Positions 17,266 through 25,526 of a stretch of 64,000 nucleotides of DNA are shown here, one piece after another; the stretch's first letter is position 1, and the number at the start of each line of letters is the position of its first letter. The notes beneath the pieces are model-generated. The model was not told where the DNA came from and ran no database searches. It was given only the letters and a program-made list of their open reading frames with translations. Origin of the DNA: Kerstersia gyiorum. GTDB lineage: Bacteria > Pseudomonadota > Gammaproteobacteria > Burkholderiales > Burkholderiaceae_B. The translations under genes and the position numbers were made by a program. The stretch is taken from positions 62,001-126,000 of the forward strand of contig NZ_SGWZ01000007.1 in the NCBI RefSeq assembly GCF_004216755.1. Direction: 5' to 3'.

Positions 17266-17846
17266 CAAGCATTCTCCTGCGGGGCTGCCAGGATGATCTT
17301 GCCCGTTACCGAACCCGGACGGTCGCGGCCGTCGATGCGGGTACGGGACAGGTCGACGCTGCGGGTCTGCACATGCAGCAGGGCAGGCACGTCCGCCAGC
17401 CACTCGATGACGCGCCCGGCGCTGGCGTTCTCCAGCAGGACTTCCCACTGGCGCGCGCCGTCCATGCCGGCCTCGGTTTCGCGCAGGGTCGCCAGCTCGG
17501 AGAGACCGGCACGTTGCAGGCTCGATTGCAGTGCCGGCGTCAGTTCTTCGGCCGGAATGCTGCCGCTCTGGCCACGGCGCAGGGCCTGCGCCTCGCGGAT
17601 GACGGCGTCGACCTTGAGTGCCGTTGCCTGCAATTGCGGCAGGCGCTTGTCGGCCTGCTCAATGGCGCCCAGCGCCGGCTTGATGCCGATCAGCCAGACC
17701 AGCGCCAGCGCTACCGCCAGGCCGCCAGCCTGCAGCAGCTTGCGCTCGCGCGGTTCGCGTTGCGACCACCAGGCGCGCAGGCGTTCGCTGGATTGCTCCA
17801 GGTTCTGTTTCCAGGCCGGGGTGGCCTGTGATGTCGGCGTATTCAT
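17265..17846 (-). CDS. gspM: Type II secretion protein GspM
   Basis: 193 residues: short cytoplasmic N-terminus with the REPRERKLL motif, one membrane helix at about 41-60 (AGGLAVALALVWLIGIKPAL), coiled-coil (about 60-95) and a small periplasmic ferredoxin-like domain. Partner of GspL in the inner-membrane platform. Start and stop both overlap neighbours by four bases or less, so translation is coupled through L-M-N. Confidence 0.92.
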   Translation of the reverse strand: MNTPTSQATPAWKQNLEQSSERLRAWWSQREPRERKLLQAGGLAVALALVWLIGIKPALGAIEQADKRLPQLQATALKVDAVIREAQALRRGQSGSIPAEELTPALQSSLQRAGLSELATLRETEAGMDGARQWEVLLENASAGRVIEWLADVPALLHVQTRSVDLSRTRIDGRDRPGSVTGKIILAAPQENA

Positions 17847-18862
17847 TGCTGTCCTCCCCGGCTGCGTTCGCGGGCACGGCGAATGATCCAGGTATTTTCC
17901 AGGGTGTCGTCTTTGCGTATTTCCAGGCTCTGGGCGGCGGCGGCCTGGTTCAGGCTGGCTTCCGGCGGTGCGGTGAAGCCCTCGTTGAAGCCCAGCTGCA
18001 ATTCGCCCTTGTCATAGACCAGGCGTGCGACCCGGCCTTCGGCGCCATTCATGACGCGTGCCGCAGCCAGGGCCAGCGGAACGAAATCATCATTGCTGCT
18101 GGCGCCGCGCGCCAGGCGCAAGGTATCCCGGGCGTTTTCCGCCTGGCGCAGCGGGTCGATGATGACCGACATTTCCGGAAAGGCGCGGCGTACGCTTTGT
18201 TCAATGCCTGTCGTCAGGGTACGGACTTCGGCGCCACGCTGCGCGGCATGGATGTTCAGGCCCAGAATCCAGAGGGCGGCAGCGCCGGCGACCCACGCCA
18301 GCGGCGCGCGCCAGCGGCGCTGGTCGGCGGCGGGACGCCATTCCGGGCGGGCGAAGGACCATTTGGGCAGCGGTTGGCGCCAGCGCTCGTCGGCAGGCAG
18401 GCTCAACTGGCGCTCGCGTTCCTTGTCTTGCGCAGGCAACGCCAGCGGCAGCGGCGTGAGGCTCTGGACATTCAGGCCGGCTTCCGCCAGCAGGCGCCAG
18501 GCCCGCAGCAGCGGTTCGCGGTCGGTCCATGCGACGATGGCACTGCCGTTTTCCTGCCTCGGGCCGTGGATGATGCACAGCGCGTCGGTATCCGACAGGG
18601 CCATCGATTCCACCAGCGATTGCACGGCCAGGTCCAGGCGGTTGCCGGACAGTGCGGGCACATTGAGCGTGACGATGACGGCGTCGCCAGGGTGCAGGAT
18701 GGCTTGTACGCCGGGCGCCGGCACGGCGCTGGCAAGCTGCGCCAGCTGCAGCTCACCGGAACGGAGCACGGTGCCGTTGCGGTCCAGCAGCGCAAAGGCG
18801 ACGTGGCTTTCGGGTCTCAGGCTGGCCAGAGGAGGAAGCGCCAGGCGTAGGTGATTCTTCAA
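17843..18862 (-). CDS. gspL: Type II secretion protein GspL
   Basis: 339 residues: actin-like cytoplasmic domain (residues about 1-225), membrane helix near 228-245 (LAWVAGAAALWILGLNIHA) and a periplasmic domain. It recruits GspE to the membrane. The start appears to be TTG at 18862, which overlaps the gspK stop as TTGA and has AAGGAAA upstream; no in-frame ATG fits. The last 15 residues are Arg-rich. Confidence 0.9.
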   Translation of the reverse strand: MKNHLRLALPPLASLRPESHVAFALLDRNGTVLRSGELQLAQLASAVPAPGVQAILHPGDAVIVTLNVPALSGNRLDLAVQSLVESMALSDTDALCIIHGPRQENGSAIVAWTDREPLLRAWRLLAEAGLNVQSLTPLPLALPAQDKERERQLSLPADERWRQPLPKWSFARPEWRPAADQRRWRAPLAWVAGAAALWILGLNIHAAQRGAEVRTLTTGIEQSVRRAFPEMSVIIDPLRQAENARDTLRLARGASSNDDFVPLALAAARVMNGAEGRVARLVYDKGELQLGFNEGFTAPPEASLNQAAAAQSLEIRKDDTLENTWIIRRARERSRGGQQ

Positions 18863-19839
18863 TTCATTTCCTTGATCCAGACGACCGTCGGGGAATTGCG
18901 ATCGGCGCGGTTGAGCAACGCCTCCATGCCGACGACGGCATTGTCCAGTGAAACCTCTCCGGCTACCCGGAACCAGTTGCTGTTGGCTGTGATGCGGTTG
19001 CCGACGTCCAGTTCGCGGTTGGGCAGACGGTTGACGAAGTCACCACTGTTGTTGAACCACTGGCCTCGGTCACGCTGTACCACCAGGGCCCGTGCATCGG
19101 CCAGCGACAGGCCGGAGATGGCGGCGCTCAGCACTTCCGCGCTGGCGGTATTGGCATTGATGGCCGTCGTGGCGGGCAAAACGGTGAGATAGGGGCGCAA
19201 CAGGTCTACGGTAGTGGCGTCGATATCGTCGATGCCGCGCAGATCGTTGATCGTCCGCAGACCGGGTGCGCTGGCACGCCGGTTCTCGGTGGGCTGGCTG
19301 TCGGCAACGCGCTGGGCAATGCTGCTGGCAAGATGGGTGGGCACGCGCAGATAGTTCAGCAGGCGTTCCAGCGACATCAGCTCGTCTGGCTTGATGATGC
19401 CCTGGGCGGCCAGGTTGTTCAGGTTGTATTTGCCCTGCTCATCTTCCGCACGGCCGGAAAACAGCGCGGTGCGAGGATCGTCCGGCTCGGAAATTTCCAG
19501 TCCGGTAATCGGGCGGGCCCAGGCCGAATCCGGCCGGGTGATGGCATTGCGTCGGGCATCCCAGCGCAGGATGACGCGCGACCAGTCCAGCCCGCCGCGC
19601 AATAGCCAGTCGGCTTGCGCCCGGTCCCGTTCGCTGGCCAGGGTGCGCGCCAGGTAGGCCTGGCGTTCCAGGATGGCGGTGGCGGCAATGGCGGCGGCCG
19701 CCACGACGATCAGCGCGCTGATCACGGCCATGCCGCGTTGTCGCCAGGCTGTCAGCCGCATGCTGGGCAAGCGCGGCAGCAAGCTGCGCCCTGGAGCAGG
19801 CCGGGCGGGGCGAACGGGGTAGGAGCGTCGGCGCATCAT
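18859..19839 (-). CDS. gspK: Type II secretion minor pseudopilin GspK
   Basis: 326 residues. A long basic leader (about 35 residues) ends at the prepilin cleavage motif RQRG|MAVISALIVV, and as in other GspK proteins the Glu at +5 is absent. The large globular domain has the helical insert typical of the pseudopilus tip (YNLNNLAAQGIIKPDE, TINDLRGIDDID, INANTASAEVL). Two adjacent ATG codons (19839 and 19836) overlap the gspJ stop; either may start the gene. A much longer open frame continues upstream through gspJ and gspI but is not coding there. Confidence 0.93.
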   Translation of the reverse strand: MMRRRSYPVRPARPAPGRSLLPRLPSMRLTAWRQRGMAVISALIVVAAAAIAATAILERQAYLARTLASERDRAQADWLLRGGLDWSRVILRWDARRNAITRPDSAWARPITGLEISEPDDPRTALFSGRAEDEQGKYNLNNLAAQGIIKPDELMSLERLLNYLRVPTHLASSIAQRVADSQPTENRRASAPGLRTINDLRGIDDIDATTVDLLRPYLTVLPATTAINANTASAEVLSAAISGLSLADARALVVQRDRGQWFNNSGDFVNRLPNRELDVGNRITANSNWFRVAGEVSLDNAVVGMEALLNRADRNSPTVVWIKEMN

Positions 19840-20453
19840 GGCAGCAGCACCACTTTGCGATAGCGGCCGGCATCCGGGCCCGTTGTGCGGTCCAGGGTGA
19901 TTTCCAGGCCTGTCGCATTGGGCGAGCCATCTGGCAGCGGCAGGTTGGTCCAGCCGCGTCCCGGCAGCCAGGCGCGGACTTCGAACAGATTCACGTCTTC
20001 GAGCACGACCGTGCCTTTTTGCGGCGGCTCGGGCAGCGGCAACTGCCGGCCAGCGGGGGCGATGGCGCGCATCAGGCGCGTCCCTTCCAGCCACCAGCGC
20101 ACCTGCTGCCAGGTGCCGTTGTCGGCCGGGGCGGCGCGTATGACCTGCAGATAGGGGACGCCGCCATCGGTACGGATATAGTTGATGCCGGCCGGCAGCG
20201 AACGGGCGACCACAGCCTGGCCGACCGGATGGTATTCGGGCAGGATGCTGTTGTCTGCGTGCAGGCGCAGGTCGCGGTCCAGCTGGCCGAAAACGCGCAT
20301 CAGGGACATGATGTCTTCGGAAACCTGTTCCAGGCGTTCGCTGGTGCGCTCCACGCTGTCGAGTGCGCGCCATGAAATCAGGCTGACCAGCGCCATGAGC
20401 ATCAGCGCGACCAGAACTTCGATCAGGGTAAATCCATGTTGCCGGCTGTGCAT
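19836..20453 (-). CDS. gspJ: Type II secretion minor pseudopilin GspJ
   Basis: 205 residues with a six-residue leader and the methylation motif HG|FTLIEVLVALMLMALV, Glu5 present. The C-terminal domain (LFEVRAWLPGRGW, near 158-170) is that of GspJ. Forms the tip complex with GspI and GspK. Starts three bases after the gspI stop. Confidence 0.93.
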   Translation of the reverse strand: MHSRQHGFTLIEVLVALMLMALVSLISWRALDSVERTSERLEQVSEDIMSLMRVFGQLDRDLRLHADNSILPEYHPVGQAVVARSLPAGINYIRTDGGVPYLQVIRAAPADNGTWQQVRWWLEGTRLMRAIAPAGRQLPLPEPPQKGTVVLEDVNLFEVRAWLPGRGWTNLPLPDGSPNATGLEITLDRTTGPDAGRYRKVVLLP

Positions 20454-20456
20454 GGC

Positions 20457-20840
20457 TTATCTCAGCGACGACAGCAGGCCGCGCAGGTCGGCAAGTACCG
20501 TGCCTTCGGCATCGCGGACTCGTATGGTGACCTGGCGGAAATTGGTGTTGTTGGAACTGCGGATTTCCTGCTCGCAGGTCAGGGTCAGCGGCCCCTGGGG
20601 GCAGTTTTCCGTTTGTCGCCCCGGGCCTGGGAAGGCATTGAGCAGGCGCAGCTCGGCCATGCGGTTTTCCGCTGATAGCAGCGCCAGGCTGCGCTCGCGC
20701 ATGGCCTGGGTGCCGCTTGCGCTCAGCCCCAGGGCGCGCACGCAGGCAGCCAGTGCCACGCCGGCGATGGCCAGCGCGACCAGTACTTCTATCAGCGTAA
20801 AACCGGACGTGCGGGCACGCCGCAGGCGAGGCAGGTTCAT
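20457..20840 (-). CDS. gspI: Type II secretion minor pseudopilin GspI
   Basis: 127 residues. Leader of 13 residues then SG|FTLIEVLVALAIAGVALA with Glu5. The short globular part contains AENRMAELRLLNAFPGPG, typical of GspI, and one Cys pair (CPQ...TCE). ATG at 20840 overlaps the gspH stop. Confidence 0.93.
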   Translation of the reverse strand: MNLPRLRRARTSGFTLIEVLVALAIAGVALAACVRALGLSASGTQAMRERSLALLSAENRMAELRLLNAFPGPGRQTENCPQGPLTLTCEQEIRSSNNTNFRQVTIRVRDAEGTVLADLRGLLSSLR

Positions 20841-21370
20841 GGCAGCACGACCTCGTAGTGCCCGGTTGCATCGCGCTCTATGCGCAGGTGTTGCTGGCCG
20901 TTGTCCAGCTCGATGACCATCGGGTCAGGCATCCATTCCACATTGAAGACATTGGCCGAATTGGGCGAGATACGCACGGTGACCGGCGTTTCGCTGTCCC
21001 AGCGGCGTGGGCGCAGCAAGTCGTCGTTCTCGAAATACTCGGATTCCACCGGCGCCAGCGCGCTCATGCCTACCGGTAGCGCCAGCGTGTGTGGGCGGCG
21101 TGCGAAGCGGTAGCCCTGCGTATCGAATTCCCAAACGATGGGACGCCCGCCGCTACGGGCTTCCGACTGCACGACGGGCAGCAGTTGAGCCAGGCGGTGG
21201 GCATCTTGTTGCAAGGCGCGATCCTTCGAGGAGGGAAAGGCGCTCAGGCCGGCGATGGCGGTAACGATACCGATGATCGCCAGCACGACCAGAAGTTCCA
21301 GCAGGGAAAAACCGCGTTGTCCGCCAGAAAGACCGGGTAAGGCTTTATTGCCAGGAACCGATATCGGCAT
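20837..21370 (-). CDS. gspH: Type II secretion minor pseudopilin GspH
   Basis: 177 residues from the ATG at 21370, which has a GAAGG site inside the end of gspG; the genes overlap by 26 bp. Leader of about 19 residues then RG|FSLLELLVVLAIIGIVTA with Glu5. The C-terminal beta domain ends VIELDNGQQHLRIERD. It links the tip complex to the major pseudopilin shaft. Confidence 0.9.
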   Translation of the reverse strand: MPISVPGNKALPGLSGGQRGFSLLELLVVLAIIGIVTAIAGLSAFPSSKDRALQQDAHRLAQLLPVVQSEARSGGRPIVWEFDTQGYRFARRPHTLALPVGMSALAPVESEYFENDDLLRPRRWDSETPVTVRISPNSANVFNVEWMPDPMVIELDNGQQHLRIERDATGHYEVVLP

Positions 21371-21818
21371 CGTTGCCTTCGCCGCCGGCCTGGCTGTCCG
21401 CGCCGAACGAGAATACGTCGATTTCGCCGTGTACACCGGGATTCAGGTATTGATAGGGAGCGCCCCAGGGGTCGTTGGGCAGGCGGTCCATATAGGAGCG
21501 CCAGTTGTTGGGCAACGGCGCTACGTCGGGACGCTTGACCAGCGCTTCCAGGCCTTGAGCCTGGCTCGGGTAGCGGCCGTTGTCCAGGCGATAGAGCTTG
21601 AGTGCCTGCATGATGCCGCCGATATCCTGGCGGGCGGCGACGATACGCGCCTGGTCGGGACGATCCAGCAGGTTAGGCACCACCAGCGCGGCGAGAATGC
21701 CCATGATGACCACGACTACCATGATTTCGATCAGGGAAAAACCGGACTGCCGACCGGCGCGGCGGAAACGGCGCTGGCGGGAAAGGAAGCGGGGGGCCGG
21801 GGAGGCGGTGGGTATCAT
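21345..21818 (-). CDS. gspG: Type II secretion major pseudopilin GspG
   Basis: 157 residues, first gene of the minus-strand operon. An unusually long Arg-rich leader (25 residues) precedes SG|FSLIEIMVVVVIMGILAA. The GspG signature follows: ALKLYRLDNGRYPSQAQGLE, then NDPWGAPYQYLNPG. It is the main subunit of the pseudopilus. No prepilin peptidase gene lies in the window, so processing depends on one elsewhere. Confidence 0.96.
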   Translation of the reverse strand: MIPTASPAPRFLSRQRRFRRAGRQSGFSLIEIMVVVVIMGILAALVVPNLLDRPDQARIVAARQDIGGIMQALKLYRLDNGRYPSQAQGLEALVKRPDVAPLPNNWRSYMDRLPNDPWGAPYQYLNPGVHGEIDVFSFGADSQAGGEGNDADIGSWQ

Positions 21819-22143
21819 GGCGACGTCAAAAAACTGTCAAATGAATGAGAATAGCATTAGTTTATACTTTGTCACTCCCGGATAGGGGAGATTGGGCCCG
21901 CACATCATATAGAAAGGCAGGGTTGTGCGTGATCCGGACAATTCCGTACGATAACCCCCGTTCTGTTGCGCCGGGATGACAGTGCTTATTGCTGCAGGCT
22001 GCGAGGCGGAGGGCCTTGGTACCCGTTCCTGTTGTTCCTTCTGTTTTCCTGCTGCTGTCCCTGCGTTTCCTGCCCTAATATATCTGGACTTTGCCTGCCC
22101 GCGATTCGCGGCCCTGAATATTTGCCACTGTCACGGTGCATTT
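21819..22143. other. Divergent promoter region gspG/gspC
   Basis: 325 bp between gspG (minus) and gspC (plus). An imperfect AATG-N7-CATT palindrome lies at 21844-21858 close to gspG and could be an operator, but it matches no known site well. The stretch 21980-22140 is T/C-rich with an open frame that could extend gspC upstream; its composition does not look coding. Confidence 0.45.
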
Positions 22144-22629
22144 GTGAATTTTCGTCTTCCTGCCTTACGTTTTCCCCAGATCCGTGTGAATCCGGCGAGC
22201 CTGGTACGCCTGCTGGCGGCCCTGGCGCTGGCCGTCGGGTTGGGGGTATGGACGGTTTTGCTGCTGGCGCCGCGGCCCGGCGCCATTCCTCCCTCAATGA
22301 CTTTCGAGACCGTGGCTGGTACGGACGTCCAGCCGGTGGCGCGCTGGTTCGGCGGCGGCAATCAACGGGTGCGCGTGACGGTGGCGGGGATCATCGCCAT
22401 GGGCAACGACCGTGGCGCTGCCGTGCTGAGCGTGGATGGCGCCACGCCCCGTGCTTACCGCGTGGGTGAAACCCTGGCGCCGGGCGTCACACTGGTGGCG
22501 GTGGCTCGCGATGAGGTCTCGATAGACCAGGATGGCGCGGTCGAAGCCGTGCGCATGGCTGCCGACCCGAGGCCGGTGATCCAGGGCTTCGTGAAAGTCG
22601 CGCCGGAATCCTCGCCAGCCCAGCCCTGA
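22144..22629 (+). CDS. gspC: Type II secretion protein GspC (HR domain only)
   Basis: 161 residues from a GTG at 22144: short basic cytoplasmic part, membrane helix (LVRLLAALALAVGLGVWTVL), linker, then the homology region at about 60-130 (VARWFGG, VTVAGIIAMGNDRGAAVLSV, YRVGETLAPGVTLVAVARDE) that contacts GspD. There is no PDZ domain, as in other beta-type GspC. The start is uncertain: an ATG at 21976 would add 56 residues that look non-coding, and a GTG at 22183 is also possible. Transcribed away from the other eleven gsp genes. Confidence 0.85.
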   Translation: MNFRLPALRFPQIRVNPASLVRLLAALALAVGLGVWTVLLLAPRPGAIPPSMTFETVAGTDVQPVARWFGGGNQRVRVTVAGIIAMGNDRGAAVLSVDGATPRAYRVGETLAPGVTLVAVARDEVSIDQDGAVEAVRMAADPRPVIQGFVKVAPESSPAQP

Positions 22630-22790
22630 TGCGTTGAGCTTGATAGAACATTCTTGAGATTGCGTTTCCTTGCGCTCCGATACACTGGTCAGGTACCAGT
22701 CCGGTATCGGCATGGCGCCGGTGCTGCGCCCCTTGGCGGCGCCAGGGCTGGCGCGCATTATCCAGTCATCTTCCCCGCAAGGAGCCAGAC

Positions 22791-23396
22791 ATGTCCGCAG
22801 TAACCCAGGAAGCCGCAACGACGGAAGTCACGCTGTCCAAGCGTCTGCAAACTGAGACCGGCGCACAGCACCAGCGCATGCACGGCCTGATGGCGCGTGC
22901 CAATCCCTTTGCCGATGTGCAAAGTTATGCAAAGTTTGTTCAAGCGCAGTATCTGTTCCAGCGCGACGTCGAGTTCTTGTTCAGCGACGAGCGCCTTAAG
23001 CAACTGGTGCCGGATCTGGATATCCGTGGCCGCCAGGAAGCCGCGCTGCAGGATTTGAAGGACATCGGCGCCGATGCCCCGGCAGACATCGCCATCGCCA
23101 CCTCGGACGTGGTGTCGCCCGAAGCGCTGGGCTGGCTGTATGTCTCCGAAGGTTCCACGCTGGGCGCTGCCTTCCTGTTCAAGGAAGCCGGTGAAAAGCT
23201 GGGCCTGACCGCCGAACATGGTGCCCGCAATCTGGCCGCCTATCCGGAAGGCCGTGCCAAGGCCTGGAAGAGCTTTGTCAACGCGCTGAACGAAAGCGGA
23301 CTGAGCCAGGAAGAGCAGGATCGTGTCGTGGCCGGCGCCAACGCTGCCTACGACCGCTTCGGCGATCTGCTGACCTCGCACTACCAACTGGCCTGA
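22791..23396 (+). CDS. hemO: Heme oxygenase, HemO/BhuO type
   Basis: 201 residues, biliverdin-forming, releases iron and CO from heme. It follows the bacterial HemO pattern: proximal ligand His27 in TETGAQHQRMH, distal-helix motif GWLYVSEGSTLGAAFLFKEA (about residues 111-130), then EHGARNLAAYPEGR, which is close to the Neisseria HemO text. ATG at 22791 with AAGGAG. It is monocistronic with its own terminator. Heme-uptake genes do not adjoin it; the FecI/FecR/receptor locus is 17 kb away. Confidence 0.93.
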   Translation: MSAVTQEAATTEVTLSKRLQTETGAQHQRMHGLMARANPFADVQSYAKFVQAQYLFQRDVEFLFSDERLKQLVPDLDIRGRQEAALQDLKDIGADAPADIAIATSDVVSPEALGWLYVSEGSTLGAAFLFKEAGEKLGLTAEHGARNLAAYPEGRAKAWKSFVNALNESGLSQEEQDRVVAGANAAYDRFGDLLTSHYQLA

Positions 23397-23456
23397 TCTG
23401 CTGACCGCAGCAACCGGCGCGTGGCTCCTTGCCCGTGACGGTTGGATGGCCGGAGC

Positions 23457-23511
23457 ACCGCCACGACGTGTCTCCCGGTAAACCCGGGATGCATGGCGTG
23501 GCGGTTTTTTT
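23457..23511 (+). terminator. Rho-independent terminator of hemO
   Basis: Outer stem 23458-23465 with 23497-23504, an inner CCCGG-containing hairpin between the arms, then seven T (23505-23511), 61 bp after the hemO stop. Confidence 0.85.
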
Positions 23512-23592
23512 GCCTCAGAATGATCCCAATCCTGAGGTGCGCCAGAGGGTGCCTGAATTGGATATATAAGCATAATCAACTATTTGCATTTG

Positions 23593-23618
23593 TATAATAG
23601 CAAGTGATTCTCATCTGC
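23593..23618 (+). promoter_or_regulatory. Candidate -10 hexamer with overlapping Fur-box-like site
   Basis: A TATAAT hexamer (23593-23598) abuts a 19-bp imperfect palindrome (23600-23618) with core TGAT-TC-TCAT. By eye it matches the Fur consensus at 11 of 19 positions. It lies about 100 bp before the Tat flavoprotein gene, so Fur bound here could block initiation. The -35 is not clear. Confidence 0.45.
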
Positions 23619-23715
23619 TTTATGCTTGCTTCCGTGGGAGATGTGAAATAATGGCGCGGTTGGTTGAGCATTGATAGATCAGCCGGACACACATGAAAGT
23701 TTTGAGAGTTTTGAT

Positions 23716-25134
23716 ATGAACATCACAAGAAGAAAGCTCCTGATGGGTTCAGGGGCTGCCGTCGTTGTGGCTGGTGGCGCGGTCCTGACCCCCATGCTGA
23801 CGCGCGAAGGAAGCCTGGTTCCGGGCCAGCCCCGGGTCGGTTTTGTCGAAGGCATGGAAGGACCGCTGCCGGCTCAGGCAGACGTCGTTGTTGTCGGCGC
23901 GGGTATTCTGGGCCTCATGACAGCAATCAGCCTGGTTGAACGCGGACTGTCGGTCGTGATCGTCGAGAAGGGCAATATCGCGGGTGAGCAGTCGAGCCGC
24001 TTCTATGGCCAGGTCATCACTTACAAGATGCCTGACGCTACGTTCATGCTGCACCATCTGGGCAAGCAGCGCTGGCGTGAAATGAATGCGAAGGTTGGTT
24101 TCGATACCAGCTACCGCACCCAGGGCCGGGTTGAAGTGCCGCTGGACGAAGAAGACCTCGAAAATGTCCGGAAGTGGATCGCCGCCAGGAGCGCGGAACT
24201 CGGTCCCGATATTCCGTTCAAGACCCGCATCATTGAGGGAGCGGAACTTGCCCAGCGGCTGCGGGGTGCTGTTTCTGAATGGAAGATCGCCGGTTTCGAA
24301 GAGGACTCCGGCAGTCTGGATGCCGAGGTCACGACGTTCGTCATTGCCGAATACGCCAAGCGTATCGGTGTCAAGATCTATACGAATTGCGCTGCGCGTG
24401 GCGTGGAAACCCAGGCAGGGGCGATTTCCGATCTCGTGACCGAAAAGGGCGCCATCAGGACCTCCCGCGTCGTGGTGGCGGGTGGCGCGTGGTCCAGGCT
24501 GTTCATGCAGAACCTGAATGTTTCAGTTCCGACGCTGCCGGCCTACCAGTCCCAGCAACTCGTCAGCGCGGCCCCAGGCCTGCCGGGCGGCAACGTGGCG
24601 CTGCCTGGAAATATCTACTTCCGCGAACAGGCGGACGGTACCTATGCGACCTCGCCCCGAGTCATTGTGGCGCCGGTGGTGAAAGAGTCCTTCATCTACG
24701 GGTACAAGTATCTCCCGTTGCTGGCCTTGCCTGACTTCCCGGTTCATATTTCGCTGAACGAGCAATTGCTGAATTCGTTCATGCAGTCGACCCATTGGGC
24801 ACTGGATGAGGTTTCGCCATTTGAAACGAACAGGAACATGGTTGCGGCCCCTGATCTGCCGGAACTCAATGCCTCACTGGAAAAGCTCAGGGCAGAGTTC
24901 CCTGCGTTCAAGGAGGCGACGCTGATTGACCAGTGGAGTGGCGCGATGGCGATTGCACCGGATGAAAATCCGATCATCTCGGTCGTGAAAGAAGTACCTG
25001 GCATGGTCATCAATACGGCAACGGGCTGGGGCATGACGGAAAGCCCGGTCTCGGCCGAAATTACCGCAGCGCTGCTGCTTGGTGAAAAGCCCATCCTGGA
25101 TCCGACGCCTTTTGACCTCTATCGCTTCGCCTGA
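23716..25134 (+). CDS. Tat-exported FAD-dependent oxidoreductase, DAO family
   Basis: 472 residues. Twin-arginine signal NITRRKLLMGSGAAVVVAGG, then a Rossmann FAD motif VVVGAGILGL at about residues 60-69 and a DAO-type C-terminus with GWGMTESPVSAEITAALLLG. Family members oxidise amines or D-amino acids. Most are cytoplasmic, so export of a folded flavoprotein is notable. The ATG at 23716 is chosen because it starts at the Tat signal; a TTG 45 bp earlier is possible. No clear cleavage site follows the signal, so it could stay anchored. Monocistronic, with a Fur-like site upstream. Substrate unknown. Confidence 0.82.
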   Translation: MNITRRKLLMGSGAAVVVAGGAVLTPMLTREGSLVPGQPRVGFVEGMEGPLPAQADVVVVGAGILGLMTAISLVERGLSVVIVEKGNIAGEQSSRFYGQVITYKMPDATFMLHHLGKQRWREMNAKVGFDTSYRTQGRVEVPLDEEDLENVRKWIAARSAELGPDIPFKTRIIEGAELAQRLRGAVSEWKIAGFEEDSGSLDAEVTTFVIAEYAKRIGVKIYTNCAARGVETQAGAISDLVTEKGAIRTSRVVVAGGAWSRLFMQNLNVSVPTLPAYQSQQLVSAAPGLPGGNVALPGNIYFREQADGTYATSPRVIVAPVVKESFIYGYKYLPLLALPDFPVHISLNEQLLNSFMQSTHWALDEVSPFETNRNMVAAPDLPELNASLEKLRAEFPAFKEATLIDQWSGAMAIAPDENPIISVVKEVPGMVINTATGWGMTESPVSAEITAALLLGEKPILDPTPFDLYRFA

Positions 25135-25261
25135 CGGTCTACACCACCAGGCTTGCTGCATCGGCACACGGTGCGGCAAGCGGTTTGCCGTCTTTCTGGC
25201 TTGCCACGGGCCCGGCCCGGATCGCTTCTAGCAATCCAGGCCGGGCTCAGCCGCATGTGGC

Positions 25262-25510
25262 TTACGGCAGGTTGTAGGCGATCACGTAATCGCTACGGTT
25301 GTCATTGGTACCGGTACGGGTGGCACCGCCTGCGATCACGACGACATATTGCTTGCCATCGGTCCCGATATAGCTCATCGGGGCACCCTGGCCGCCCACG
25401 GGCAGGCGACCGCGTCACAGTTCTTCACTGCTGTCGTTATCCAACGCGCGGCTGTAGCAGTCCAGCGAGCCGTGGAAGCATGCCAGGCAGCCGGAGAGCA
25501 AGTGTCAGGG
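25262..25510 (-). pseudogene. 3' remnant of a PQQ-dependent glucose dehydrogenase-like gene
   Basis: The minus strand from about 25510 to the TAA at 25262-25264 reads as the end of a quinoprotein dehydrogenase: HGSLDCYSRALDNDSSEEL, stop, RGRLPVGGQGAPMSYIG, GKQYVVVIAGGAT, DYVIAYNLP. The stop (TGA at 25417-25415) replaces the family's Trp codon (ELW-x-G-R-LP), and a second in-frame TGA lies further upstream. The other roughly 700 codons of such a protein are missing. No intact ORF covers this stretch. It explains the 390-bp gap between the flavoprotein and ada. Confidence 0.8.
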
Positions 25511-25526
25511 GTGGTATCAATCGGGC

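Noticed and set aside
18859..20871. One 670-residue protein covering gspK and upstream genes
   Set aside because: The N-terminal half runs through gspJ and gspI out of their frames and has no pseudopilin motif. GspK begins at 19839.
21844..21858. Fur box upstream of gspG
   Set aside because: An AATG-N7-CATT palindrome is present, but spacing and core do not fit the Fur consensus, and secretion genes are not an expected target.
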